In this document: positions 28,506 through 36,288 of the stretch, in pieces
Numbering within the stretch: position 1 is the first letter of the stretch
Layout of the letters: every line of letters starts with the position of its first letter
IMG/VR virus record: IMGVR_UViG_3300010375_000023
Location: 1-49,491 of that record
Source: a virus
DNA length: 49,491 nucleotides
Reading direction: 5' to 3' (one strand)
Position numbers and translations under genes: made by a program
The notes under the pieces: generated by a model
The model's database searches: none
Told to the model about the DNA's origin: nothing
Seen by the model: the letters and a program-made list of their open reading frames with translations, nothing else

Positions 28506-28955
28506 ATGATACGTGTAAGACTGGAATACTACGATAAGATACTTGGCACCCCAGCACTAAAGCTCCTGCTCAATGGGTGGCATGAGCTGTCCGAGCAAGG
28601 CGTTATTGGCGACATCTCGGTAGGTATAAACTGGGACCACAAAGCCATCGTAGCATTCGGTACGGAGGAATCTCCTGCCTGGAAAGACGATCCAGTAGGA
28701 GTTCTTGGCTTCCAGCACTTTGATTGGGCCAACTACTTTAACACTACCATTGCTTGGGTTACTCCTGCTCTCAGACGCCATGGTGTTCATACACAGATGT
28801 GGGAGTTCCTCATACTCAAAGCACAGGAGCTGAAGGTCTTAAAGATCACCAGCAGTACTCACGTCGACAACCTTGCTAGTCAGAAGATGCACAACAAGCA
28901 AGGCAGACCGCTCCACGGATACTCCTATGAGTACTGTGTTCCTAAAGTGGGATGA
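28506..28955 (+). CDS. GNAT-family acetyltransferase
   Basis: The 149-residue protein fits the GNAT fold. It has a long beta region (ISVGINWDHKAIVAFG, VGVLGFQHF), then TTIAWVTPALRRHGVHTQMW, matching the acetyl-CoA-binding loop (V-x-P-x-x-R-x-x-G-x-G pattern, here R-R-H-G-V), and a helix EFLILKAQELKV. The substrate is unknown; phage GNATs may modify host proteins or toxins. Its stop overlaps the next start (ATGA). Confidence 0.8.
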   Translation: MIRVRLEYYDKILGTPALKLLLNGWHELSEQGVIGDISVGINWDHKAIVAFGTEESPAWKDDPVGVLGFQHFDWANYFNTTIAWVTPALRRHGVHTQMWEFLILKAQELKVLKITSSTHVDNLASQKMHNKQGRPLHGYSYEYCVPKVG

Positions 28956-29158
28956 AGGCCACACTCATGAAGCTCACAGAAGAGGAAGAGGATGATATCC
29001 GTAGGTATTTCCAGGATACGATTGACTCCTACAGCAAGTTCCGATTCGATAAGTTCCTAGTGCCTCTATGTGAGCGAGTGCTCGAGAGGCTAAAAAGGTC
29101 TGACAACTACAGCAACAGCAACAGCAACAACCACAGTGAAGACTTAGAGGCCCAGTAG
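28952..29158 (+). CDS. Small acidic helical protein
   Basis: The 68-residue product starts MKATLMKLTEEEEDDIRRYF and has a long charged helix followed by a Ser/Asn-rich tail encoded by an AACAGC repeat. Its start overlaps the GNAT stop, and the next gene begins 1 bp after its stop. No family is recognised. Confidence 0.72.
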   Translation: MKATLMKLTEEEEDDIRRYFQDTIDSYSKFRFDKFLVPLCERVLERLKRSDNYSNSNSNNHSEDLEAQ

Positions 29159-29159
29159 T

Positions 29160-29738
29160 ATGGTATACCATCAAGGGACGTTCATAGGGTTCACTGGAGC
29201 TGGTGGTACCGGAAAGACTACTACTGCTAAGGCTCTCCTAGAATGCCTCCCAAAGTACTCGTTTCTCCCTTCAGCTTCCAGAGAGGTCTTCAAACGATTC
29301 AAGCTAGAGAAGGAGAGCGATCAGGATGGTATGTCAGAGATCCTCAGGTGGAAGCTGCAGCAGGAGATCCAGATAGCTCACAGAGCTACCCAGATCGAGA
29401 ACTACAATAGGCTGATGATCTGTGATAGGACGCAGCTCGATCAGTACTGCTATGCCACCATCCAGTGCTCTAAAGTCCTACAACCCGACGACCTGGAGTT
29501 CCTTGATACCCTACTTAGGGACAGCCTCCCTCAGTACAGGAGGATCTTCTACTTCCCCTTACACACCTACGCGCCTCTAGATGATGGTATGAGAGACGAT
29601 CGGGAAGGTCTCAGAGTTCACTTTGACCTACTGCTCAGAGGACTATTTGAGAAGTACAGAGTCTTCCCTGTAACTGTTCCTATAGGCTCTGTTGAGAAGC
29701 GTTGTGACTTCATACTCAGGCACATCTCTCACAAGTAA
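29160..29738 (+). CDS. P-loop nucleotide/nucleoside kinase (AAA_28-like)
   Basis: The 192-residue protein begins with the P-loop FTGAGGTGKTTTAKALL (about 11-27). A lid and substrate-binding region with MICDRTQLDQYCYATI (Asp-Arg pair about 96-97) follows, as in deoxynucleoside kinases and NadR-type AAA_28 kinases. The C-terminal part (REGLRVHFDLLLRGLFEKY) is helical. In phages such enzymes supply nucleotides for replication. The exact substrate cannot be told. It is the last gene before the promoter at 29790. Confidence 0.82.
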   Translation: MVYHQGTFIGFTGAGGTGKTTTAKALLECLPKYSFLPSASREVFKRFKLEKESDQDGMSEILRWKLQQEIQIAHRATQIENYNRLMICDRTQLDQYCYATIQCSKVLQPDDLEFLDTLLRDSLPQYRRIFYFPLHTYAPLDDGMRDDREGLRVHFDLLLRGLFEKYRVFPVTVPIGSVEKRCDFILRHISHK

Positions 29739-29776
29739 GGTAAGGAGTCCCAGCAATAAAATTTTTTAGACCTACA

Positions 29777-29819
29777 CTCATTTTGACTCTTGCTTGACTA
29801 CATTAGACTCCTATATAAT
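29777..29819 (+). promoter_or_regulatory. Promoter with ACTCATTTTGACTCTTGC box
   Basis: TTGCTT (29790-29795), an 18-bp spacer and TATAAT (29814-29819). It drives the block from 29855. GAAAGGAG follows in the leader. Confidence 0.83.
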
Positions 29820-29854
29820 GAGGGTGTAAGCTGAAGAAAGGAGCTCACACTGCC

Positions 29855-30124
29855 ATGTATCAATGGGAACGCCCTCCAGTAACTCGCCACTACAGCCTAG
29901 CCACCATACAAAGATGCGTCCGACAGGAAGACTGGCAAGCCTTCCGAGAGGGCCTCAAAGGTCTTCCTACGTCGGACAAGCTCGATGAGCTCTCTAACTG
30001 GCTCTCCATCAACAGATATACTGATGAGTTAGGCATCTGGACAGCTCACGTCCAAGTGTCGAACTACCTTAATGCTCTGAAGAGGGGAGGACTTCTGAAC
30101 TCAGATCTCAAGGTAGTACGATAG
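29855..30124 (+). CDS. Unknown 89-residue protein
   Basis: GAAAGGAGC lies before the ATG. The product is helical with several Trp residues (LATIQRCVRQEDWQAFREGL, ELGIWTAHVQVSNYLNALKR). The C-terminus has a winged-helix-like Leu-Lys-Arg-Gly-Gly-Leu-Leu turn. A DNA-binding accessory role is possible. No family is recognised. Confidence 0.73.
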   Translation: MYQWERPPVTRHYSLATIQRCVRQEDWQAFREGLKGLPTSDKLDELSNWLSINRYTDELGIWTAHVQVSNYLNALKRGGLLNSDLKVVR

Positions 30125-30141
30125 GAGAGGGAGAACTCACC

Positions 30142-30444
30142 ATGAATAACTCGAACGTCAGAAGCAGATCCGCTGCATCTCCTATAGACAACTGGCCTTC
30201 AGATGGAAGATCCATAATAGTGAAGGTCCAACTCCCTCTGTACTCGACTATGAAGCCTCAGGCTCTGGTGTACGATAAGGACAAGAAGTACCAAATCCTC
30301 GTCCCTATAACTCCTCAGCTCCTCATTACTGTCAAAGGCGAAGTGAAGAGCTACTTCTATGCATATCTTGTAGCGGACAAGAAAGCAGGGCCACATAAGT
30401 ACAAGATCAGACTCCACCAGATGGTGGGAGAGCAATCATGGTAA
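30142..30444 (+). CDS. Unknown 100-residue protein
   Basis: AGGAGAGGGAG precedes the ATG. The protein is beta rich in the middle (IIVKVQLPLYSTMKPQALVY, YQILVPITPQLLITVK) with a Lys-rich end. This looks like a single-sheet OB-like or ribosome-binding fold, but it matches nothing I know. Its stop overlaps the next start by 7 bp. Confidence 0.72.
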   Translation: MNNSNVRSRSAASPIDNWPSDGRSIIVKVQLPLYSTMKPQALVYDKDKKYQILVPITPQLLITVKGEVKSYFYAYLVADKKAGPHKYKIRLHQMVGEQSW

Positions 30445-30668
30445 CAACGTCTGATGACGAATGGCCTATCTGCACTCGTCAGACGAGTGAGCACTGTGAG
30501 GTGGAAGTCAATCCTAGGCGTTGGTCTCTAGGCCTACAGTGGTGTATGTCCTGCGCAGACAAGCCCAAGCAGTACTGTGCAGTCCCAATGCACAAGAGCA
30601 ACACCGTACTCGTCACAAACATAAAGGAACTGAGGTATGTCGGAACAAAGACCCCCTCTGCCACTTAG
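30438..30668 (+). CDS. Small cysteine-rich protein
   Basis: GGGAG lies before the ATG. Cysteines at about 12, 20 (SEHCEVEV), and CMSC/YC near 37-47 (WCMSCADKPKQYC) could hold a zinc. It overlaps the previous and next genes. No family is recognised. Confidence 0.7.
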   Translation: MVTTSDDEWPICTRQTSEHCEVEVNPRRWSLGLQWCMSCADKPKQYCAVPMHKSNTVLVTNIKELRYVGTKTPSAT

Positions 30669-30939
30669 GTATGTAGAGGAACTTGTAGCGCGTCTGGAGC
30701 TGAATCACCAGTGCTATCAATCTACTGGCATGCTTCCTACAGTCTCTGCGGAGGAGTTTAAGTGCCTTCTGGAGGTAGCCAACGACTGGCTTCGAATGAC
30801 GAAGTTGCTAGAGGCATCAAAGAGTATGGTCGCTGCCGCTCGTGCGGAAACATTCTCTGGCCAGGAACGTTCTATGAGAGTAGCCGGAGGATCTGCAAGT
30901 ATTGCCACGGACTCGAAGTCAAGCTCAACAGAGCAGTGA
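30637..30939 (+). CDS. Unknown helical protein overlapped by second frame
   Basis: AAAGGAACTGAGG precedes the ATG. The first 75 residues form a helical domain (RYVEELVARLELNHQCYQST, FKCLLEVANDWLRMTKLL). The last 25 are Ser/Ala rich and coincide with the zinc-ribbon frame at 30762. Either the true protein ends earlier or the two frames are both used; the overlap is 178 bp. Confidence 0.7.
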   Translation: MSEQRPPLPLRYVEELVARLELNHQCYQSTGMLPTVSAEEFKCLLEVANDWLRMTKLLEASKSMVAAARAETFSGQERSMRVAGGSASIATDSKSSSTEQ

Positions 30940-31067
30940 AGCACGAGTTCTACAAAGAACGTGGCTGGTACAACAAAGACCGACGGAAAGGCAAAGAAGC
31001 GAGCAGCCAAGCCTCGAAAAGGCTCGAAGGCCGATCTACGCACTCGCACTTATCATTCGTGGAGTAA
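30762..31067 (+). CDS. Zinc-ribbon protein in an overlapping frame
   Basis: GTG at 30762 has GGAGGAG five bases upstream. The 101-residue product carries RCRSCGNILWP (about 24-34) and ICKYCHGLE (about 44-52), a classic zinc ribbon seen beside HNH endonucleases, then a Lys/Arg-rich tail. It overlaps the previous gene by 178 bp and the HNH gene by 107 bp, in different frames. The cysteine pairs and strong ribosome site argue that it is real. Confidence 0.72.
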   Translation: MPSGGSQRLASNDEVARGIKEYGRCRSCGNILWPGTFYESSRRICKYCHGLEVKLNRAVKHEFYKERGWYNKDRRKGKEASSQASKRLEGRSTHSHLSFVE

Positions 31068-31524
31068 CATGTTAGCTAGGTGCTACAACGATAAGCATGT
31101 GAGCTACCACGAGTACGGAGGTAGAGGCATCACTGTGTGTAAGGCTTGGAGGCCCGAGTCCGATGGGAGGGCTAATGCATTCGCAAGATTTGTACGGGAT
31201 GTTGGCATCAAACCTACCTGGCGTCATACTCTTGACAGGCGTGATCCAAACCAGCATTACACTCTGGACAATTGTAGATGGGCGACTCCTAAGGAACAAG
31301 GTGTTAACAAGCGTGATACTCACTTTGTCAGTGATCCTCGTACTGGAGCTCGTATTGCTGCAGCTACTCTCGCGGACGAGTTGAAGATCTCCTATCAGAC
31401 ACTTCGCGTAAGAATGATGAAGAGTGGTACGTGGTACGCCCTATCATTCAAGGAGAAGGGAATCACCACGGCAACTCTACTCAAACCAGGAGACAAACCA
31501 AATGAGCCTGAAGACAACCTTTGA
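30961..31524 (+). CDS. HNH-type homing-endonuclease-like protein
   Basis: The 187-residue product has SWSNMLARCYNDKHVSYHEY (about 34-53), GGRGITVCKAW, LDRRDPNQHY and NCRWATPKEQGVN. This is the pattern of small phage HNH/AP2-type endonucleases. A C-terminal helix-turn-helix-like part (AAATLADELKISYQTLRVRM) would bind DNA. The start is GTG at 30961 with a weak ribosome site. It may be a free-standing homing endonuclease or a packaging-related nuclease. Confidence 0.8.
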   Translation: MAGTTKTDGKAKKRAAKPRKGSKADLRTRTYHSWSNMLARCYNDKHVSYHEYGGRGITVCKAWRPESDGRANAFARFVRDVGIKPTWRHTLDRRDPNQHYTLDNCRWATPKEQGVNKRDTHFVSDPRTGARIAAATLADELKISYQTLRVRMMKSGTWYALSFKEKGITTATLLKPGDKPNEPEDNL

Positions 31525-31756
31525 CGGAATTGATAAGCAGCAGTTCCAGGAGCACAATCCAACGGTCATTCAGCTCTCCCAAGCGGAAGCTCGGATGCTG
31601 ATTGACCACATCAACGACAATCGGGATGATTTGGATGACGAGGATCCTGACTTCGGGGAGATGCTAGACCAAATCACAACGGAGCTAAATCTCGCTCAGG
31701 GAAGCCTCACGCAACATGACAACTGCGCCTACGTAGTGCTACGCCTCACAAGGTAG
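31502..31756 (+). CDS. Unknown acidic protein
   Basis: The start at 31502 has AGGAG upstream; a longer frame opens inside the HNH gene and is not supported. The 84-residue product is acidic (DHINDNRDDLDDEDPDFGEM) and helical. It overlaps the HNH gene by 23 bp. No family is recognised. Confidence 0.73.
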   Translation: MSLKTTFDGIDKQQFQEHNPTVIQLSQAEARMLIDHINDNRDDLDDEDPDFGEMLDQITTELNLAQGSLTQHDNCAYVVLRLTR

Positions 31757-31786
31757 AGGGGAGCGCCTCACAAAGGAATCGATGGT

Positions 31787-32707
31787 ATGGTAGCTATGTT
31801 TAGGCCTATGTTGGCCTATGATGGAGGAGATGAACACTACAGAGAGGCCCTTGGAAGAGGGTCTCTTCTAGTCTCCAACAAGCTGGATGGGATACGAGCG
31901 ATCGTAAGAAATGGAATACTAGTATCCCGATCCTTGAAGCTCATTCGAAATACCCACACGCAGAGGGTATTCAGTAATCCCTTACTAGAGGGAGTTGACG
32001 GAGAGCTGATCGTAGGACTCCCTTTTGGAGAGGGAGTATTTGCTAGGACCTCAAGCGGTGTGATGTCAGAAGGAGGTACTCCTAACGTAAAGTTCCACGT
32101 GTTCGACTACATCCATCCTCCAGAGGAGCCTTACATCAGACGACTATCCAGACTGCATGAGGCCATAAGCAAAGCCGAAAACGATGAGCTGTCTGAGCAC
32201 CTCGTCATAGTAAAGCAGCATCATGTCACCTCGCTCGAAGTGCTGAACAGACTTGAGGCAGACGCAGTTGAGAGGGGGTACGAAGGTCTGATCGTGAGAT
32301 CTCCCAATGCGCCTTACAAGTTTGGAAGGTCTACACTCAAAGAAGGCTACATGGGGAAGCTCAAACGCTTCCACGACTCAGAAGCCATCGTCATAGGGTT
32401 TGAGGAGTTAATGCACAATGATAACCTTCCCACCCAGGACGCCCTTGGATACACTCACAGAAGCAGTCACAAGGCTAATCAGAGACCATCAGGAATGCTT
32501 GGGAACTTGCAAGTTCGTGATCTCAAAACAGCCGAATGGGTCTTTGGTATTGGATCTGGTTTTGACCACAACACCAGACGACAAATCTGGGAGAATCGAA
32601 GTTCCTTCCTTGGAAGAACTGTCAAGTACAAGTACCTCCAAGTTGGAACCATAGACGCTCCCAGACATCCGATCTTCTTAGGCTTCAGACACAAGGAGGA
32701 TCTGTAA
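31787..32707 (+). CDS. lig: ATP-dependent DNA ligase
   Basis: The 306-residue protein has the adenylation motif SNKLDGIRAI (Lys about 32), the GELIVG and YEGLIVR motifs, and YMGKLKR, the motif V lysines. It is a minimal ligase of the T7 type, sealing nicks in replication and repair. AAAGGAATC lies before the ATG. It lies upstream of the SNF2 helicase gene, and the next gene starts at its stop (TAATG). Confidence 0.9.
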   Translation: MVAMFRPMLAYDGGDEHYREALGRGSLLVSNKLDGIRAIVRNGILVSRSLKLIRNTHTQRVFSNPLLEGVDGELIVGLPFGEGVFARTSSGVMSEGGTPNVKFHVFDYIHPPEEPYIRRLSRLHEAISKAENDELSEHLVIVKQHHVTSLEVLNRLEADAVERGYEGLIVRSPNAPYKFGRSTLKEGYMGKLKRFHDSEAIVIGFEELMHNDNLPTQDALGYTHRSSHKANQRPSGMLGNLQVRDLKTAEWVFGIGSGFDHNTRRQIWENRSSFLGRTVKYKYLQVGTIDAPRHPIFLGFRHKEDL

Positions 32708-33039
32708 TGCCTACGCCAGGTAATAAGAACAGAGGTTTCGGAAAGAGCTACAAGGAGTTCTCCCAAGAAGGTATGCTGAGTGAGGAGGAGCTCAAGAAAG
32801 GCCTTGAAGGTCTCCTAAGGGGTAACCCTGAGGAGATGGCTACGCCAGTCATGGAGGGCTGGGCTAGAAATGGAATCGACCCTAAGAGTCTCCTACTGGC
32901 GGCCAGACTGTGCGGCATTGCAGCAGATAGCGCTCCTATATGGTCTAGCTACCACACAGGAGCAGTTGCGTGTGAGAAGTTGATGGTGTACTGCTCAGAG
33001 AAGCTGGCCGAGTACCTCGATCAGTTCGGTAGGCCTTAG
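32707..33039 (+). CDS. Unknown 110-residue protein
   Basis: AAGGAGG precedes the ATG, which overlaps the ligase stop. The protein is helical and Gly/Lys rich at first (NKNRGFGKSYKEFSQEGMLS), with a helix near the end (VACEKLMVYCSEKLAEYLD). No family is recognised. Confidence 0.73.
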   Translation: MPTPGNKNRGFGKSYKEFSQEGMLSEEELKKGLEGLLRGNPEEMATPVMEGWARNGIDPKSLLLAARLCGIAADSAPIWSSYHTGAVACEKLMVYCSEKLAEYLDQFGRP

Positions 33040-33070
33040 CACGCCCTCTTAGAGAAAGGAGCTCCACACA

Positions 33071-34522
33071 TTGGAAGAGCTAGATCTGATTTACACCCCA
33101 AGGACCTATCAGTTGGAAGCAGTAAGATGGATGTTGGAGGATGCTAAGGGAAAGGCTATCATAGCAGATGAGATGGGGCTTGGCAAAACCGGTGAGATCT
33201 ATATGGCTTGGAGGCAGCTCCACTATCCGCTTCCTTGCCTCATCATAGCAGGAGTCAACGCTCAGATAGCTTGGATCAACCAATCAAAGATGTGGGGCTG
33301 TCCCTCTCCTATCCGAATTGCCGGCTCAGCCGTAAAGAGGGCTGCCTTGTGGAAGAAGCATTCTAACGGCTTCGTCATCATAACTAGGGAGAGTCTGAAA
33401 GCAGATATCAAGTCAGGAGTAGTAGACCTCGGCTCCCACAAGTTCCAGTGCGTCATAGTTGACGAGTGCCATAAGGACTCCAACCGTAAGACGCAGAACT
33501 ACAAAGCTCTCAAGGCCATCTCGAAGAACTCCACCTACATCTTCTTGTCCAGTGGATCTATCATGAGGCGAGGTGCTCAGAACCTATGGGGGCCTCTCTC
33601 TATCATCGCCCCGCAGGAGTACCGATCCTACTGGAAGTTCATCCATCAGTACTGCGTCGTATCCCAAGGAGCCTTTGGACTGGAGATCCTAAGGGCTAAG
33701 GATCCTGTGCAACTCCAAAAGGACCTGTCTACTAAGCTCATCAGGAGAACTAAGAAGGAAGTCCGGCCTGAGATGCCCGCGAAGCACCGGGACTTGGACT
33801 CAAACGTTCTACAGATGCTACCTGGTCAGGAGAGGCTATACAGGCAGCTTGAATCAGACTCAATTGCTGAGCTACCTAGTGGTGGAGTCCTAATGACTCC
33901 TAGCCTCCTAGCGAACATCACCAGACTACGTCAAACACTGATAACTCCTAAGCTCCTAGATAGCTCCTTCCCGGAGTATGGAGCTGGGATCGAAAGGATA
34001 GTGGAGCTCCTCGATGAGAGTGACGATAGGCATATGTGCATCTTCTCTCCATTTAGTTCGGCCTTGCCTTTTGTACGAGAGCGTCTCCTCGATGCAGGAC
34101 TTGGTACCGACAGAAGCATCATACAGCTGTCCGGTGGATTGCGCTATGAGGAAGTGGTGCAAAGAATTGAACAGTTCAGACAAGAACGGGGGATTGCTCT
34201 ATGCAGCATCCGCTATGCTGAGTCGTTTGATCTTGTCCCAGCCACCTGGGGAATATTCCTTGGATATGAGTGGGACGCTTGGGACAATCTGCAGGCTGAG
34301 GATAGACTTCACCGTGGGGACATTACCTCTCCCATCCAGTTCTATTATATCTCCCACGAGGGGTGTATTGACCAGTCTCTCGTCCTACCAGCCTTGGACA
34401 CCAAAGCTAATAACGTAATGGCCATCCTGAAGGACATTGACGCTGTCAGAAGGCTCCTCTCAGCACGACAAATATCAATAGCAGGAGTGGGATCAATAGC
34501 AGGAGTAGGAGCATCACAATGA
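33071..34522 (+). CDS. SNF2-type helicase/ATPase
   Basis: The 483-residue protein has motif I ADEMGLGKT (about 32-40), motif II VIVDECHKD (about 128-136), the TR/IITRESL region, and a C-terminal half with LAEDRLHRGD-like motif VI (NLQAEDRLHRG). These match SNF2-family DNA translocases of phages. TTG at 33071 is the start, with AAAGGAG nine bases upstream. The final codons repeat an 18-bp unit and end in the ribosome site of the next gene. It probably remodels replication or recombination complexes. Confidence 0.88.
   Translation: MEELDLIYTPRTYQLEAVRWMLEDAKGKAIIADEMGLGKTGEIYMAWRQLHYPLPCLIIAGVNAQIAWINQSKMWGCPSPIRIAGSAVKRAALWKKHSNGFVIITRESLKADIKSGVVDLGSHKFQCVIVDECHKDSNRKTQNYKALKAISKNSTYIFLSSGSIMRRGAQNLWGPLSIIAPQEYRSYWKFIHQYCVVSQGAFGLEILRAKDPVQLQKDLSTKLIRRTKKEVRPEMPAKHRDLDSNVLQMLPGQERLYRQLESDSIAELPSGGVLMTPSLLANITRLRQTLITPKLLDSSFPEYGAGIERIVELLDESDDRHMCIFSPFSSALPFVRERLLDAGLGTDRSIIQLSGGLRYEEVVQRIEQFRQERGIALCSIRYAESFDLVPATWGIFLGYEWDAWDNLQAEDRLHRGDITSPIQFYYISHEGCIDQSLVLPALDTKANNVMAILKDIDAVRRLLSARQISIAGVGSIAGVGASQ
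34480..34515. repeat. 18-bp duplication at helicase 3' end
   Basis: The unit ATCAATAGCAGGAGTGGG is repeated with one or two changes. It encodes the C-terminal S-I-A-G-V-G pair and provides AGGAGTAGGAG as the next gene's ribosome site. Confidence 0.75.
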
Positions 34523-34917
34523 AGAGGAGCTTCAAGGACTCTGATGGCCGTGGTGACAGGGCATTCAAGCCCAGACTGCTTGAGGCTCCCAGAGCCGCTC
34601 GGACTTCTGCTTGGACCGAAGAGGAGGATGCTCACTTGGAATACCTCTTGCTTGATCTAGGCCTCTCTAACTTTGCTGCAGGAGTTATCATAGGACGATC
34701 TGAGGCAGCAGTCAAGAGGAGAAAGGCTATCAAGGGATGGGGCAGTCTTCTGCCCGACGCTGAGAGGCTCAAGAAGGGGCACGAAGTCCTGAGGAAGATA
34801 ATGAAGTCCCGTGAGCAGAAGATTGCCGAGAGCTCTCTCAAGCAGGAGCTGTCTGAGGCCCGAGCAGAGATGCGTAATGGGACGCCTCTTTACAAGAAGG
34901 GCAAGCTGGAGTACTAA
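34519..34917 (+). CDS. Myb/SANT-like DNA-binding protein
   Basis: The 132-residue protein has a SANT-type start (SAWTEEEDAHLEYLLLDLGL, then GRSEAAVKRRKAIKGWG), typical of phage Myb-like HTH proteins. A long charged C-terminal helix follows (RKIMKSREQKIAESSLKQEL). It starts 3 bases before the helicase stop (ATGA). A DNA-binding accessory for the helicase or a regulator is likely. Confidence 0.78.
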   Translation: MKRSFKDSDGRGDRAFKPRLLEAPRAARTSAWTEEEDAHLEYLLLDLGLSNFAAGVIIGRSEAAVKRRKAIKGWGSLLPDAERLKKGHEVLRKIMKSREQKIAESSLKQELSEARAEMRNGTPLYKKGKLEY

Positions 34918-34937
34918 TGCATCATGTGCGTGCGTCA

Positions 34938-34955
34938 CATTAAATTTTGTTAAGC
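34938..34955. promoter_or_regulatory. Palindromic operator, copy 4
   Basis: CATTAAATTTTGTTAAGC has one good arm and a degenerate second arm. It is 13 bp upstream of the -35, like the other copies. Confidence 0.65.
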
Positions 34956-34968
34956 ACACAATTTCTTC

Positions 34969-34998
34969 CGTGATTTTGTTTACTAACCCATATATAAT
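34969..34998 (+). promoter_or_regulatory. Promoter of recombination and deazaguanine block
   Basis: TATAAT at 34993-34998, with an 18-bp spacer to CGTGAT (weak -35) preceded by ATTTCTTCC. A 120-base leader follows before the ATG at 35125, without a visible terminator or uORF. Confidence 0.72.
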
Positions 34999-35124
34999 GG
35001 GGTAACAATTAAGAGATAAGGAGCCACTAGGCTTCTACCTTAGGTAACGTAGCTCACTCAACTCACTCGCTGTTCTCTTTCTGTCTATTCCCTATGACTC
35101 TGTGAGGATATAGGACTGTTCACT

Positions 35125-36288
35125 ATGGACCAAGACGAAATTTTCCCTGTGCAAGTGATTGACCGAGTAGCGTATATACGCACTTCGGATAGGATTACCT
35201 TCAGGCGCTGCAGAAGGAAATTCGATTGGTCATACGTACATCGTCATAATCTCACAAGCATCTCTGCCAAGTCTCCTCTATGGTTCGGCACTTTGTTCCA
35301 CTATGCGATGGAGGATTATCATGGCCACAGACTATTCGACACCCCCGCAGAAGCCTTCAGCGCCGCAGTTAAAGCTAGTAGGAGGGCAGAGGGACGATCC
35401 GGCTCCCTTCCTTCCGATCACGAAGAGCTCCTCGAGCTTGGAATCGGAATGTGCAACTACTACCAGGAGTGGCTCGGCTACAGAGACCCTCTCGTCACAC
35501 TGGAAATTGGTGGGATACCTCAGGTCGAGGTCAATTTCCAAATCCCTATTGGGCTCGATGATGCTTTTCTTGCTCGGTGTAACTTCGATCGTGCTGTCTA
35601 TACTGGTACTATTGATCGTGTTGTGGTTGATGATGAAGGACGTCTCTGGCTGGTTGATTACAAGACTGCTAAGGCCATTCAGACAGATCACCTCGACACG
35701 GATCCACAGATAACGGCATACTGCTGGGCTGCTCAGAAGATCTACAGCATGCCCGTAGCTGGATTCATCTATCAGCAGCACCGTAAGGTGGTGCCACACG
35801 AGCCAGCATTCCTTGCTAGCTCTAAGATGTTCTCCATTGCAAAGAATCAGATGACAACGCATACCCTCTATCGGGTTGCCCTGCTCAAGTTGTATGGATC
35901 CATCGCAAGTGCTCCGGAGCCTAACGTTCAGTTCCTGAATTACCTGGCTACTCAGGAAGACCAGAAGCGCGACTCCCTAATCCGAAGGGACTTCGTAGAG
36001 AGGAATCAAGCACAGATAGATTCGGAAGAGATAAAGATCACCCTTGAAGCCTATGAGATGCTCAATCCTGATCTTCCTCTCTATCCGAACCCTACTAGGG
36101 ACTGCAGCTGGGACTGCGACTTTCGCCTCCCCTGTATGCACCTAGACAGCGGCCTCGACTGGAACAGTGAACTCGAGGCCAGCACCACAGAGCGTGAAGA
36201 GGACAGTAAATCATGGCGGATGCACCTACAGGAGTTCCTCCCCTTCAGGGAGACTCCACTACCAAGACTGAGAACTCGTCGGCGTTGA
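35125..36288 (+). CDS. Cas4/RecB-type PD-(D/E)XK nuclease
   Basis: The 387-residue protein has FGTLFHYAMEDY (about 54-65), TGTIDRVV (Asp about 164), LVDYKTAKA (Asp 178, Lys 180) and DPQITAYCWA, the PD-(D/E)XK core of RecB/Cas4 exonucleases. A Cys early (FRRCRRKF, about 29) and three near 337-352 (RDCSWDCDFRLPCMHL) fit an iron-sulfur cluster. It should act with the Sak4-type recombinase and DUF669 protein just downstream. AGGA lies before the ATG. It overlaps the next gene by 76 bp. Confidence 0.87.
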   Translation: MDQDEIFPVQVIDRVAYIRTSDRITFRRCRRKFDWSYVHRHNLTSISAKSPLWFGTLFHYAMEDYHGHRLFDTPAEAFSAAVKASRRAEGRSGSLPSDHEELLELGIGMCNYYQEWLGYRDPLVTLEIGGIPQVEVNFQIPIGLDDAFLARCNFDRAVYTGTIDRVVVDDEGRLWLVDYKTAKAIQTDHLDTDPQITAYCWAAQKIYSMPVAGFIYQQHRKVVPHEPAFLASSKMFSIAKNQMTTHTLYRVALLKLYGSIASAPEPNVQFLNYLATQEDQKRDSLIRRDFVERNQAQIDSEEIKITLEAYEMLNPDLPLYPNPTRDCSWDCDFRLPCMHLDSGLDWNSELEASTTEREEDSKSWRMHLQEFLPFRETPLPRLRTRRR

